Below, in pieces: positions 1-5,545 of a DNA stretch of 6,523 nt (the first letter of the stretch is position 1; each line of letters opens with the position of its first letter). The notes under the pieces were generated by a model. It was not told where the DNA came from. It saw nothing but the letters and a program-made list of their open reading frames with translations, and searched no databases. Source of the DNA: Clostridium sp. UBA6758 (GTDB lineage Bacteria; Bacillota; Clostridia; Clostridiales; Clostridiaceae); the NCBI GenBank assembly GCA_002453475.1, contig DKGY01000071.1, positions 48,459 to 54,981 of the forward strand, read 5' to 3'. The position numbers and the translations under genes were made by a program.

Positions 1-442
1 ATAATGACATAGGTTGTCCTAAATATAAGTTATAGCTGATATAAAGATATATAACTCCAAATAAATAAACAAAAAATAATCCAGCTAAAAGCATTCCCAT
101 AGCTTTAGTAAAAGTTAATTCCTTAATTTTTTTTCTTATCTTCCCTATAACGCAGGCAGCTACTATAAATCCTATAAGATATCCAAAAGTAGGTTTAAAT
201 ATATAGCTCAAGCCTCCACCTTCAGTGAACACTGGTACACCTGCAAGGCCTACCATAACATAAACTATTTGGGATAGTGCACCTAGCTTAGAACCTAAAA
301 TAACACCTGCTAAAGCACAAAATAAGTATTGAAGGGTAAATGGTACATAGGGTATTGGAATTTTAATAAATGCACCGATAGCTGTTAAAGCTGCAAACAT
401 GGCTACTAAAATTAAGTTTCTAGTATTATTAGTGTTTTTCAT
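1..442 (-). CDS. bioY: BioY-family biotin transporter, 3' end cut by the window edge
   Basis: The frame runs from ATG at 442 leftward off the window, giving 147 codons without a stop. BioY is the membrane substrate-binding (S) component of biotin uptake; it can work with an ECF module (BioMN or a shared EcfAAT) or alone. The translation is very hydrophobic with several membrane segments. It has the family signatures IPIPYVPFTLQ near residue 27, a GVILG segment near 46, and GLAGVPVFTEGGG followed by FKPTFGYLIGF around residues 65-90. Family members are usually about 180-190 residues, so roughly 40 C-terminal residues lie outside the window. The start is supported by AAGGAG at 450-455, seven bases upstream. 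The gene follows its own consensus promoter and a BirA-type operator, which agrees with the biotin assignment. No ECF ATPase gene is visible here. The family call is firm; the transport partner is unknown. Confidence 0.93.
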   Translation of the reverse strand, partial: MKNTNNTRNLILVAMFAALTAIGAFIKIPIPYVPFTLQYLFCALAGVILGSKLGALSQIVYVMVGLAGVPVFTEGGGLSYIFKPTFGYLIGFIVAACVIGKIRKKIKELTFTKAMGMLLAGLFFVYLFGVIYLYISYNLYLGQPMSL

Positions 443-478
443 AAATCTACTCCTTAAAATATTTATTTTATGGTTTTG

Positions 479-507
479 ATTATAATTAAGAATTTTCGCA
501 TTGTCAA
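479..507 (-). promoter_or_regulatory. Consensus sigma-A promoter of bioY
   Basis: On the minus strand the -35 hexamer TTGACA (507-502) and the -10 hexamer TATAAT (484-479) both match consensus exactly and are 17 bases apart. The predicted start site is near 472, giving a leader of about 30 bases. Such a strong promoter needs a repressor, and the -35 lies inside the biotin operator described separately. Confidence 0.88.
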
Positions 508-533
508 CCATATTTATAATTATAGTTTACGAT
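500..533. promoter_or_regulatory. BirA (biotin repressor) operator
   Basis: The left half-site ATTGTCAACC (500-509) and right half-site AGTTTACGAT (524-533) form an inverted repeat with a 14-base spacer, pairing at 7 of 10 positions. This matches the BirA operator pattern of Gram-positive bacteria (TTGTTAACC, 14-15 bases, GGTTAACAA). It covers the bioY -35 hexamer, so biotinyl-AMP-bound BirA would block RNA polymerase. The BirA gene itself is not in the window. Confidence 0.8.
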
Positions 534-600
534 ATTGCTATAAGTATTTTTTCTTTACTCTATACTAAAAATGCATTAAGTATTATTAGCAAGTAAACAA

Positions 601-643
601 AAATTAAAGAGCATGCTCTTTATAGAACAATGCTCTCTAATTT
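601..643 (-). terminator. Rho-independent terminator of the araC-type gene
   Basis: The arms 601-614 and 630-643 pair over 14 bp with one mismatch around a 15-base loop. Reading on the minus strand, the stem is followed by TTTGTTTACTT, the expected U-rich tail for a transcript arriving from the gene that ends at 740. The left part also contains an 18-base perfect palindrome (605-622, AAAGAGCATGCTCTTT with flanking T/A), giving an alternative hairpin. Confidence 0.65.
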
Positions 644-739
644 ATCAAGTTTTATATTTATTATTTTGCATAGGCTCTATTTCAAAATTCTTTGATGATT
701 TCACAAAAGTTTAGCCTGTACCTTAATATTTAACTAATT

Positions 740-1636
740 TTAAAACAGCTTCTTTACTGGAACATAGATTTCCATAACTGTATCTGGTCTGTAATGGCAG
801 CGTTCATCATAAAATTCAAAATCCAATTTACCTTCGTCATAGATATATCCACTATCTTTAAACCATTCTTCAAATATATATCTCCACGTTTCTTTAATTA
901 CATCTGAAAATTCAATTTGCTGAGGATCTACAGTGACATCCACTGGTGGAGTAGTAAATACTGCATACTCAGCTTCTGGCACTTCTACTGTAATCATATC
1001 ACTTGTAACTTTAGAGAAATCCTCCACAATAACTCCTAAAAGATAGCTTACATTTCCTCCTTCATCTGTTGGAACACATAACCCAACTTCTCCATGTTTA
1101 GGAGGATTTAAGATTTCATACATCTTTGATTCTAAATTTTCTCCATCATAATTACTCCAAAAGGATGCAATATCCTTTGTATAGCTTGTTCCTCCAATAT
1201 TAGTCTTTATTCCATATCCAGCTACCTTAAAAGCTGGCTTTTTAACAATAATAGGATTCATAATATAACCTCCAATTTTAAATGTTGTTTCCTTATTAAA
1301 ATACCCATCCATTCTAGCTACATATTGCGTTGGACTATATCCAAAAGCTTTCCGGAATGCCTTTGAAAATCCACTAGGTGTTTCAAAGCCATATTCAAAA
1401 GCAATATCAATAATCTTTTTTCCTTTAAATAATTCCATTGCTGCTAATGATAATTTACGCTTTCTAAGGTATTCCATTATGGATACCCCTTTACATAATG
1501 CGAACACTCTACAAAAGTGGTTTACAGAATAACCAACATAATCAGCAATCTCCTTTACAGTAAGAGTCTCTTTAATATTGTTCTCTATAAATTCAATACA
1601 TCTATCAATATCCTTACTATAATTCACTTGTATCAC
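740..1636 (-). CDS. AraC-family regulator with C-terminal GyrI/Rob-like effector-binding domain
   Basis: This is a 298-residue cytoplasmic transcription factor. Residues 8-107 form the two helix-turn-helix motifs of the AraC DNA-binding domain: LTVKEIADYVGYS near 25-37, and IIDIAFEYGFETPSGFSKAF near 75-94 ending in the family signature FGYSPTQY. Residues 127-298 resemble the GyrI-like/AraC effector-binding fold, ending in the typical W-x2-IFEEWFKDSGY, LDFEFYDER and EIYVPVKK motifs. HTH-first architecture is that of Rob-like regulators, whose effector domain binds hydrophobic or cationic small molecules; the ligand here is unknown. The start is GTG at 1636, with AGGG eight bases upstream. GTG at 1627, 11 bases after AAAGG, is the main alternative. 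The gene is divergent from the Crp/Fnr gene, so it may regulate itself or that neighbour, but no dedicated target is visible. Family firm, role open. Confidence 0.9.
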   Translation of the reverse strand: MIQVNYSKDIDRCIEFIENNIKETLTVKEIADYVGYSVNHFCRVFALCKGVSIMEYLRKRKLSLAAMELFKGKKIIDIAFEYGFETPSGFSKAFRKAFGYSPTQYVARMDGYFNKETTFKIGGYIMNPIIVKKPAFKVAGYGIKTNIGGTSYTKDIASFWSNYDGENLESKMYEILNPPKHGEVGLCVPTDEGGNVSYLLGVIVEDFSKVTSDMITVEVPEAEYAVFTTPPVDVTVDPQQIEFSDVIKETWRYIFEEWFKDSGYIYDEGKLDFEFYDERCHYRPDTVMEIYVPVKKLF

Positions 1637-1659
1637 AACCTTTTCCCTAGGGTAATTTT

Positions 1660-1668
1660 ATTATATCA
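1660..1668 (-). promoter_or_regulatory. Extended -10 promoter of the araC-type gene
   Basis: On the minus strand TG-A-TATAAT (1668-1660) is a perfect extended -10 element, placing transcription start near 1653 and a short leader before GTG 1636. The sequence 16-18 bases upstream (around 1682-1689, AGCAAC/CAGCAA) is a poor -35, which an extended -10 can tolerate or an activator can replace. Confidence 0.6.
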
Positions 1669-1724
1669 AGTCTTTAAAATTGTTGCTGTTCCTATTTTGC
1701 TAAAATCTTAAATTTAAAACCCAA

Positions 1725-1740
1725 TATTCACTTTTGAATA
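1725..1740. promoter_or_regulatory. 16-bp palindrome in the divergent araC/fnr intergenic region, possible operator
   Basis: TATTCA-CTTT-TGAATA is a perfect inverted repeat with 6-base arms and a 4-base centre, the same geometry as the Crp/Fnr boxes near the ric and DUF438 genes but with different half-site letters. It lies between the divergent araC-type and Crp/Fnr-type genes, about 90 bases from each start codon. Either regulator could bind it. A chance AT-rich palindrome is also possible. Confidence 0.35.
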
Positions 1741-1773
1741 CTTTAATGGTATATTAATTTTAAAGAAATTCAG

Positions 1774-1782
1774 TGTTATATT
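1774..1782 (+). promoter_or_regulatory. Possible extended -10 promoter of the Crp/Fnr-type gene
   Basis: TG-T-TATATT (1774-1782) resembles an extended -10 element and would start transcription near 1789, 38 bases before the ATG. No convincing -35 is seen. An alternative pair is TTCACT (1727-1732) and TATATT (1750-1755), 17 bases apart, whose -35 would overlap the palindrome at 1725-1740. I cannot choose between them from sequence alone. Confidence 0.35.
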
Positions 1783-1826
1783 ATTAAAAATAGCTTATCA
1801 ACTCATAAGTAAGGATGTGATTATTC

Positions 1827-2534
1827 ATGAATGAACATGAAAAATGTAATTGCGAAAACTGTCTTCATAAATTATGTGTAGAAAGAGTTCCAATTTTCTC
1901 AAGTTTAACTTCTGAAGAATTAATTAAGGTAGCTACCTTAATTGTAAAAAGAAAATATGAAAAGGGTGAGCTAATTATAATGGAAGAAAGTTATTTAGAA
2001 AATTTAATTATTATAGATAAAGGCAAGGTAAAAGTATTTCGGTATACTATCGAAGGTAAAGAACAGATTCTATATATATTTGATCAAGGTGACTTCTTTG
2101 GTGAAAAAAATCTCTTAAATAATCAACAATCCACCTATAATGTTGAAGCACTTGAAACTACTTATATTTGCATGATAAATAAAAATGACTTTCAAAAACT
2201 TTTAATTAATTATCCTAAGATAGGAATTAAAATCATAGAAGAATTATGTACCCGAATGGATAAAATAGAGAGTTCAGTGCAAAATATGGGTACTAAAAAC
2301 ATCGAATGGCGTATAAATTCACTACTTCTTGAATTTGCAGAAAGATATGGAAAAAAACATCCTAGTGGTATTATTGTAGAGCTTCCTTTAAGTCGTGAAG
2401 GAATAGCTAATTACATAGGTACTGCAAGAGAAACGGTTAGTAGAAAATTAAGTGTATTACAAGACGAAGGTGTTATTAATATGATAGGAAATAAACGTAT
2501 TTTAATACTAAATATGAATGCTTTAAAACATTAG
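1827..2534 (+). CDS. FNR-type Crp/Fnr-family transcription regulator with predicted [4Fe-4S] sensor
   Basis: This 235-residue cytoplasmic regulator has an N-terminal cysteine cluster (C7, C9, C12, C17), a cyclic-nucleotide-binding-like beta-roll (about 22-130), a dimerisation helix (about 130-160) and a C-terminal winged helix (about 165-232). C9-x2-C12-x4-C17 resembles E. coli FNR C20-x2-C23-x5-C29, and C115 in ALETTYIC falls where FNR has C122 in ALETSMVC. A cluster responsive to O2 or NO is therefore predicted. The recognition helix has R201, E202, S205 and R206: E-x-x-S-R is shared with FNR, while R-E-x3-R is the CRP pattern that reads TGTGA. TGTGA-type boxes occur before the next two genes, which are its likely targets. 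Start: ATG with AAGGA (1811-1815) 11 bases upstream. It is monocistronic, with a terminator directly downstream. HcpR-like function (NO stress) is the nearest known alternative name. Confidence 0.9.
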   Translation: MNEHEKCNCENCLHKLCVERVPIFSSLTSEELIKVATLIVKRKYEKGELIIMEESYLENLIIIDKGKVKVFRYTIEGKEQILYIFDQGDFFGEKNLLNNQQSTYNVEALETTYICMINKNDFQKLLINYPKIGIKIIEELCTRMDKIESSVQNMGTKNIEWRINSLLLEFAERYGKKHPSGIIVELPLSREGIANYIGTARETVSRKLSVLQDEGVINMIGNKRILILNMNALKH

Positions 2535-2555
2535 AAAGTTGAATATGAATGATTA

Positions 2556-2608
2556 AGGTTGTCGCAAAACAAACTAAATCTTAATTAGTATTGTTACAAC
2601 CTCTTTTT
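2556..2608 (+). terminator. Rho-independent terminator of the Crp/Fnr-type gene
   Basis: AGGTTGT (2556-2562) pairs with ACAACCT (2596-2602). Inner arms AACAA (2568-2572) with TTGTT (2591-2595) and CTAA (2574-2577) with TTAG (2585-2588) extend it with one internal bulge. The stem is followed by CTTTTTATTCTTTT. It separates the regulator from ric, so ric should have its own promoter. Confidence 0.8.
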
Positions 2609-2621
2609 ATTCTTTTAAAAC

Positions 2622-2637
2622 TATGACTCCAGTCACA
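2622..2637. promoter_or_regulatory. Crp/Fnr-type box upstream of ric
   Basis: TATGAC-TCCA-GTCACA is an inverted repeat with 6-base arms (5 of 6 paired) and a 4-base centre, close to the CRP consensus TGTGA-6-TCACA. Its centre (2629.5) is 41.5 bases upstream of the start site predicted from the -10 at 2659-2664, the class II activator position. The adjacent FNR-type regulator, with its CRP-like recognition helix, is the natural candidate to bind it. Confidence 0.68.
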
Positions 2638-2658
2638 GAATATTTCAGAGAACTAATA

Positions 2659-2664
2659 TATTAT
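2659..2664 (+). promoter_or_regulatory. -10 element of the ric promoter
   Basis: TATTAT at 2659-2664 predicts a start site at 2671 and a leader of about 44 bases. There is no good -35; the Crp/Fnr-type box takes that place, which implies activator dependence. Overlapping alternatives (TATATT at 2657, TATAAA at 2662) would shift the start by two or three bases. Confidence 0.5.
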
Positions 2665-2714
2665 AAAGTTATAAGTAAGAAATTTATAAATAATACTGTA
2701 TTGGAGGAATATAT

Positions 2715-3431
2715 ATGAATAAATTTAACAGTTCTCAAACCGTAGGAGAAATTGTTTCAATTATGCCTAAGGCTAGTGAAATTTTCAAACAATATAAAAT
2801 TGATTTTTGCTGTGGAGGTAATAGACCGCTTACAGAGGTACTCTATGAATTACATCTTGATGAAAATCTAATATTAAATAAAATAAATGAGATTTTTGAA
2901 GAAAGTAATAATACAAAAGAAGTATCCAGAGATTTTAGGGCATTGACATCAAGTGAATTAATTGACCATATTGAAAATACTCACCATGCCTATACTAAGA
3001 GAGTACTTCCTGAATTAGGAGAATTAACAACAAAAATAATGCAAGTTCATGGTATAAACCATAAGGTACTGTTCAGAGTCCATAAGCTTTTTTCAATGCT
3101 TAAAACTGAGCTGGAGCAACATCTACTGAAGGAAGAACAAATTCTTTTCCCATTAATTAAAGAATATGATAAAAATCCAAGTGTTAAACAACTTCAAAAT
3201 ATTGATGAGGTAATTAATGAAACTGAGGATGAGCATGAAGCTGCGGGGGATATCCTAAAGGAACTTAGAAAAATTACAGATGATTTTAAAGTTCCTAATG
3301 ATGGTTGTAACACCTACGTTATAACTTTTAAAACTCTTGAGGAACTAGAGGCTGACTTATTCCAGCATATACACCTTGAAAACAATATTCTATTTAAGAG
3401 AATAACCTTGGATGTAAACAAACATTTATAA
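2715..3431 (+). CDS. ric: Iron-sulfur cluster repair di-iron protein (RIC/ScdA/YtfE family)
   Basis: RIC proteins are cytoplasmic di-iron proteins that restore Fe-S clusters damaged by nitric oxide or oxidants; YtfE has also been linked to NO reduction. The protein is 238 residues, the usual family length. Residues 5-60 form the ScdA_N (DUF542) domain with the hallmark IDFCCGG motif (C32, C33). Residues 80-232 form a four-helix hemerythrin-like domain. H85, H136-x3-E140, H174 and H218-x3-E222 match the spacing of the YtfE di-iron ligands (H84, H129/E133, H160, H204/E208), so the metal site looks complete. ATG 2715 is supported by GGAGG (2703-2707) seven bases upstream. It is a single-gene unit between two terminators, with a Crp/Fnr-type box at -41.5. 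Its neighbours, an FNR-type sensor gene and a second hemerythrin protein gene, fit a nitrosative or oxidative stress role. Confidence 0.95.
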   Translation: MNKFNSSQTVGEIVSIMPKASEIFKQYKIDFCCGGNRPLTEVLYELHLDENLILNKINEIFEESNNTKEVSRDFRALTSSELIDHIENTHHAYTKRVLPELGELTTKIMQVHGINHKVLFRVHKLFSMLKTELEQHLLKEEQILFPLIKEYDKNPSVKQLQNIDEVINETEDEHEAAGDILKELRKITDDFKVPNDGCNTYVITFKTLEELEADLFQHIHLENNILFKRITLDVNKHL

Positions 3432-3462
3432 GCAACTTTCTTAAAATCAGCAAATAAAATGT

Positions 3463-3497
3463 AAAAGCCTAAGGATAATTTATATCCTTAGGCTTTT
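3463..3497. terminator. Bidirectional terminator between ric and the DUF438 gene
   Basis: The arms 3463-3477 and 3483-3497 form a perfect 15-bp stem (core GCCTAAGGATA) with a 5-base loop. The stem has A-runs on one side and T-runs on the other, so it can terminate both convergent genes: ric ends at 3431 and the DUF438 gene at 3536. Confidence 0.92.
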
Positions 3498-3535
3498 CTA
3501 TTACTGCTCTCTACCATATACTTAGGTTCTAACCT

Positions 3536-5302
3536 TTACTTATTAGTATTGATTTCCTCAACAATTTTATCAATAAGGTCCTCAATCTTAAATCCGGCTC
3601 TTTCACTAATCATTTCTATAGTGGCTATAGAAGACATGGTTTTAAATAGTATCGGATTTTTTAATTTATTAAACTTAGGAGAAAGATTAAATAAGAATTC
3701 CTTTATAAATGGATATTCTTTCACTAAATCTCCTATGATGGTTTCTTTTTTAATTCCATACTTATTTTGTATCTCTACACTATTACTATCTATATTCTTA
3801 GTATCCTGCTTTTTATTACTCCAAGACAATAATCTCTGACTTCCCTCTAAGCCTCTAATTTTAGTGACATCCTGCATCATTTCCAGTACACCCCTAAAAT
3901 TACCATCTTCATCTCTTACTGCATTATAAATGATATAAATAAACTTACCACCAATCTCTAACCAGAACTCAGCCTCATCTTGCTCTCCTTCTCTAAATGC
4001 CCTAATAATTTCTTCTACGGTATCTACACACTCTCTCGGATGACAGTTTTGAACCTTTCTTCCAATTACACCAGCACTTCTTGGAAATACTCTATGCTTA
4101 GTATCACTATAGAATTTTACAATTTCATTCTCATCAACATAGGATAAATCTACTTGAAGGTGTTTAAAAATCAAGTTAATCTGTTCAAGAGTTAACTTAC
4201 CTTGACTTACATCTAACACTTCACTCTTTGATAATGTATTAAGAATCCCATGTTTTTGTAGGACATTAGCTAAATCCTTTAAAAATTCATTATTTGAAGA
4301 GATCTCTTTATCTTTTCTTTCTTCATTTCCATAGAAAGGAGGCTGTTTAATCAGACAATATCCAATCTCATCATCCCCTCTTCTCATTTTAATGAAATCT
4401 TCCTCAGAAAGAAGATCCATGGAAGTTGGATAAAGAATTTCTTCTTCTTTTACCATCATATCCTCTACCATCTCAACTACTTCATTCTGAATATTTATAA
4501 ATTTTTCATCTTCATTATCATCCAAATATCCCTTTGCTTTTTTTATAATATCTTTAATATTATTTTCTAGAGTCCACATAACCTTAGAAGGTTTATCAAA
4601 TCCTCTACTCTCAAGTGAGGGATACAGTTGGTTTTGTTTTCTCGCAAAATGAATATTAATTTCTTCGAGTTTATCATAGATCTCAGCCCATTGATTATTT
4701 ATAAACTTTTTTTCAATCATATTTATAATTTGATTTAAGACAATTCTTATAGCTTCTACCTCATCTAGGTAAGTTCTAATTGGATGCCCTAATGGAACAT
4801 CTAGTTTATTACTCACCAACACTCCATCAAAAATTTCTAGAATTTCATCCATTCTTTCTGCTAATACATCATCTGAAATCCCATATTGTTGAAGATATTG
4901 TTCACATATAGCAAACTCTTGAGCTGTTACACTTTTGAAGGATGTTTGCATCTCCTTTTTTGCTGCTTGTAAAGATATATTCCCCTTTAGATAATTAAGT
5001 TTAATAGCCATAATTTTATCAATTTTTTTACAATCAATTTTCAAATTTTCTTCCATTTTAATCTTCCCTACTTCATCTTTTGGAGTAAAATAAACATGAA
5101 ATTCTTCATCACTTATTTTTTCTAAATATTTATCAAAACCCTTTTCTTCCATCATCTTATACATAGGAAAAGGTTCAAAATCCTTAATAACATGTATCCC
5201 TTCTTGCGGATTTATATCTTGAAGTGCTTTAGTAATACAATCTTTAAAAGTCTCATGCTCTCCGCGTCCATCGATAGTAATGTAATTAATTTGTTTTCTC
5301 AT
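3536..5302 (-). CDS. Multidomain DUF2249-DUF438-hemerythrin-PAS-DUF1858 protein, probable redox/NO/iron sensor
   Basis: This 588-residue soluble protein has no signal peptide or membrane segment. Segments in order: DUF2249-like (about 5-75, with IDGRGEH and DFEPFPMY); DUF438 (about 88-160); hemerythrin-like HHE (about 165-300, starting GHPIRTYLDE and containing HFARKQNQLYP, VMWTLENNIK and KEEEILYP); PAS (about 385-490, with GRKVQNCHP, FWLEIGGKFIYIIYNAVRDEDGNF and EMMQDVT); and a DUF1858-like end (about 517-585, TIIGDLVKEYP...LKNP). No kinase, cyclase or other output domain is present, so it may sense or carry redox signals or metal, but its reaction is unknown. Many DUF438 proteins have only the DUF438-HHE-PAS core, so both ends look like additions. 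The HHE segment lacks several classic H/E ligand positions. ATG 5302 has GGAGAGGA (5319-5312) upstream. It is single-gene, converges on ric, and has a Crp/Fnr-type box and a Fur-like box upstream. Confidence 0.88.
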   Translation of the reverse strand: MRKQINYITIDGRGEHETFKDCITKALQDINPQEGIHVIKDFEPFPMYKMMEEKGFDKYLEKISDEEFHVYFTPKDEVGKIKMEENLKIDCKKIDKIMAIKLNYLKGNISLQAAKKEMQTSFKSVTAQEFAICEQYLQQYGISDDVLAERMDEILEIFDGVLVSNKLDVPLGHPIRTYLDEVEAIRIVLNQIINMIEKKFINNQWAEIYDKLEEINIHFARKQNQLYPSLESRGFDKPSKVMWTLENNIKDIIKKAKGYLDDNEDEKFINIQNEVVEMVEDMMVKEEEILYPTSMDLLSEEDFIKMRRGDDEIGYCLIKQPPFYGNEERKDKEISSNNEFLKDLANVLQKHGILNTLSKSEVLDVSQGKLTLEQINLIFKHLQVDLSYVDENEIVKFYSDTKHRVFPRSAGVIGRKVQNCHPRECVDTVEEIIRAFREGEQDEAEFWLEIGGKFIYIIYNAVRDEDGNFRGVLEMMQDVTKIRGLEGSQRLLSWSNKKQDTKNIDSNSVEIQNKYGIKKETIIGDLVKEYPFIKEFLFNLSPKFNKLKNPILFKTMSSIATIEMISERAGFKIEDLIDKIVEEINTNK

Positions 5303-5360
5303 ATATTTCCATCCTCTCCATATAAATTTATAATAGCTTAAGTTTACATCTATATTTAAT

Positions 5361-5379
5361 GATAATGATTCGCATTAGT
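5361..5379. promoter_or_regulatory. Fur-box-like sequence in the DUF438 gene leader
   Basis: Read on the minus strand, this 19-mer matches the classical Fur box GATAATGATAATCATTATC at 15 of 19 positions. It contains the inverted repeat TAATG-ATTCG-CATTA (5363-5377). It lies about 31-49 bases downstream of the predicted start site, where a bound repressor would act as a roadblock. No fur gene is in the window, and AT-rich DNA yields such matches by chance. Confidence 0.4.
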
Positions 5380-5416
5380 TGATTTTCTTATTCAATTGAT
5401 AATATTTTTCATTTAT

Positions 5417-5422
5417 AATATA
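5417..5422 (-). promoter_or_regulatory. -10 element of the DUF438 gene promoter
   Basis: On the minus strand TATATT (5422-5417) predicts a start at 5410, leaving an untranslated leader of about 108 bases. TATTAT (5420-5415) is an overlapping alternative. No consensus -35 is present; the Crp/Fnr-type box occupies that region. Confidence 0.5.
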
Positions 5423-5443
5423 TCATCTTTTCTTTATTTATTA

Positions 5444-5459
5444 TGTGATTACTATCACA
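5444..5459. promoter_or_regulatory. Crp/Fnr-type box upstream of the DUF438 gene
   Basis: TGTGAT-TACT-ATCACA is a perfect inverted repeat and matches the CRP-type consensus TGTGA-6-TCACA at every defined base. Its centre (5451.5) is at -41.5 relative to the start predicted from TATATT 5422-5417, the same position as the box before ric. Class II activation by the nearby FNR-type regulator is the simplest reading; another Crp-family protein elsewhere in the genome could also bind. Confidence 0.8.
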
Positions 5460-5545
5460 ATACATTAAAATTTTTATACAACTAAAAAAACAAACTGATT
5501 CCATAAAACTAATTAATTATCTACATTTTCTCTGATCTCTAATAA

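Noticed and set aside
672..717. Inverted repeat AGGCT...AGCCT downstream of the AraC-type gene as a second terminator
   Set aside because: It has 5-bp arms with a 36-base loop and no U-run beyond it in the transcript direction; the hairpin at 601-643 is a better terminator.
1517..1711. Plus-strand open frame of 64 codons running from inside the AraC-type gene into the intergenic region
   Set aside because: It is mostly antisense to a well-supported gene, lacks a ribosome binding site and has low-complexity hydrophobic composition typical of AT-rich shadow frames.
1816..1831. TGTGAT-TATT-CATGAA overlapping the start codon of the Crp/Fnr-type gene as an autoregulatory box
   Set aside because: Only the left half-site matches; the right half shares one of six bases with ATCACA, and the sequence is constrained by the start codon.
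3549..3839. Plus-strand open frame of 96 codons antisense to the 3' end of the DUF438 gene
   Set aside because: It lies entirely opposite the conserved DUF1858-like segment, shows no family resemblance and has no ribosome binding site.
5460..5545. Possible small gene or RNA between the DUF438 promoter and the dehydrogenase terminator
   Set aside because: The stretch is short and AT-rich, with no ribosome binding site plus open frame and no stable structure of its own.
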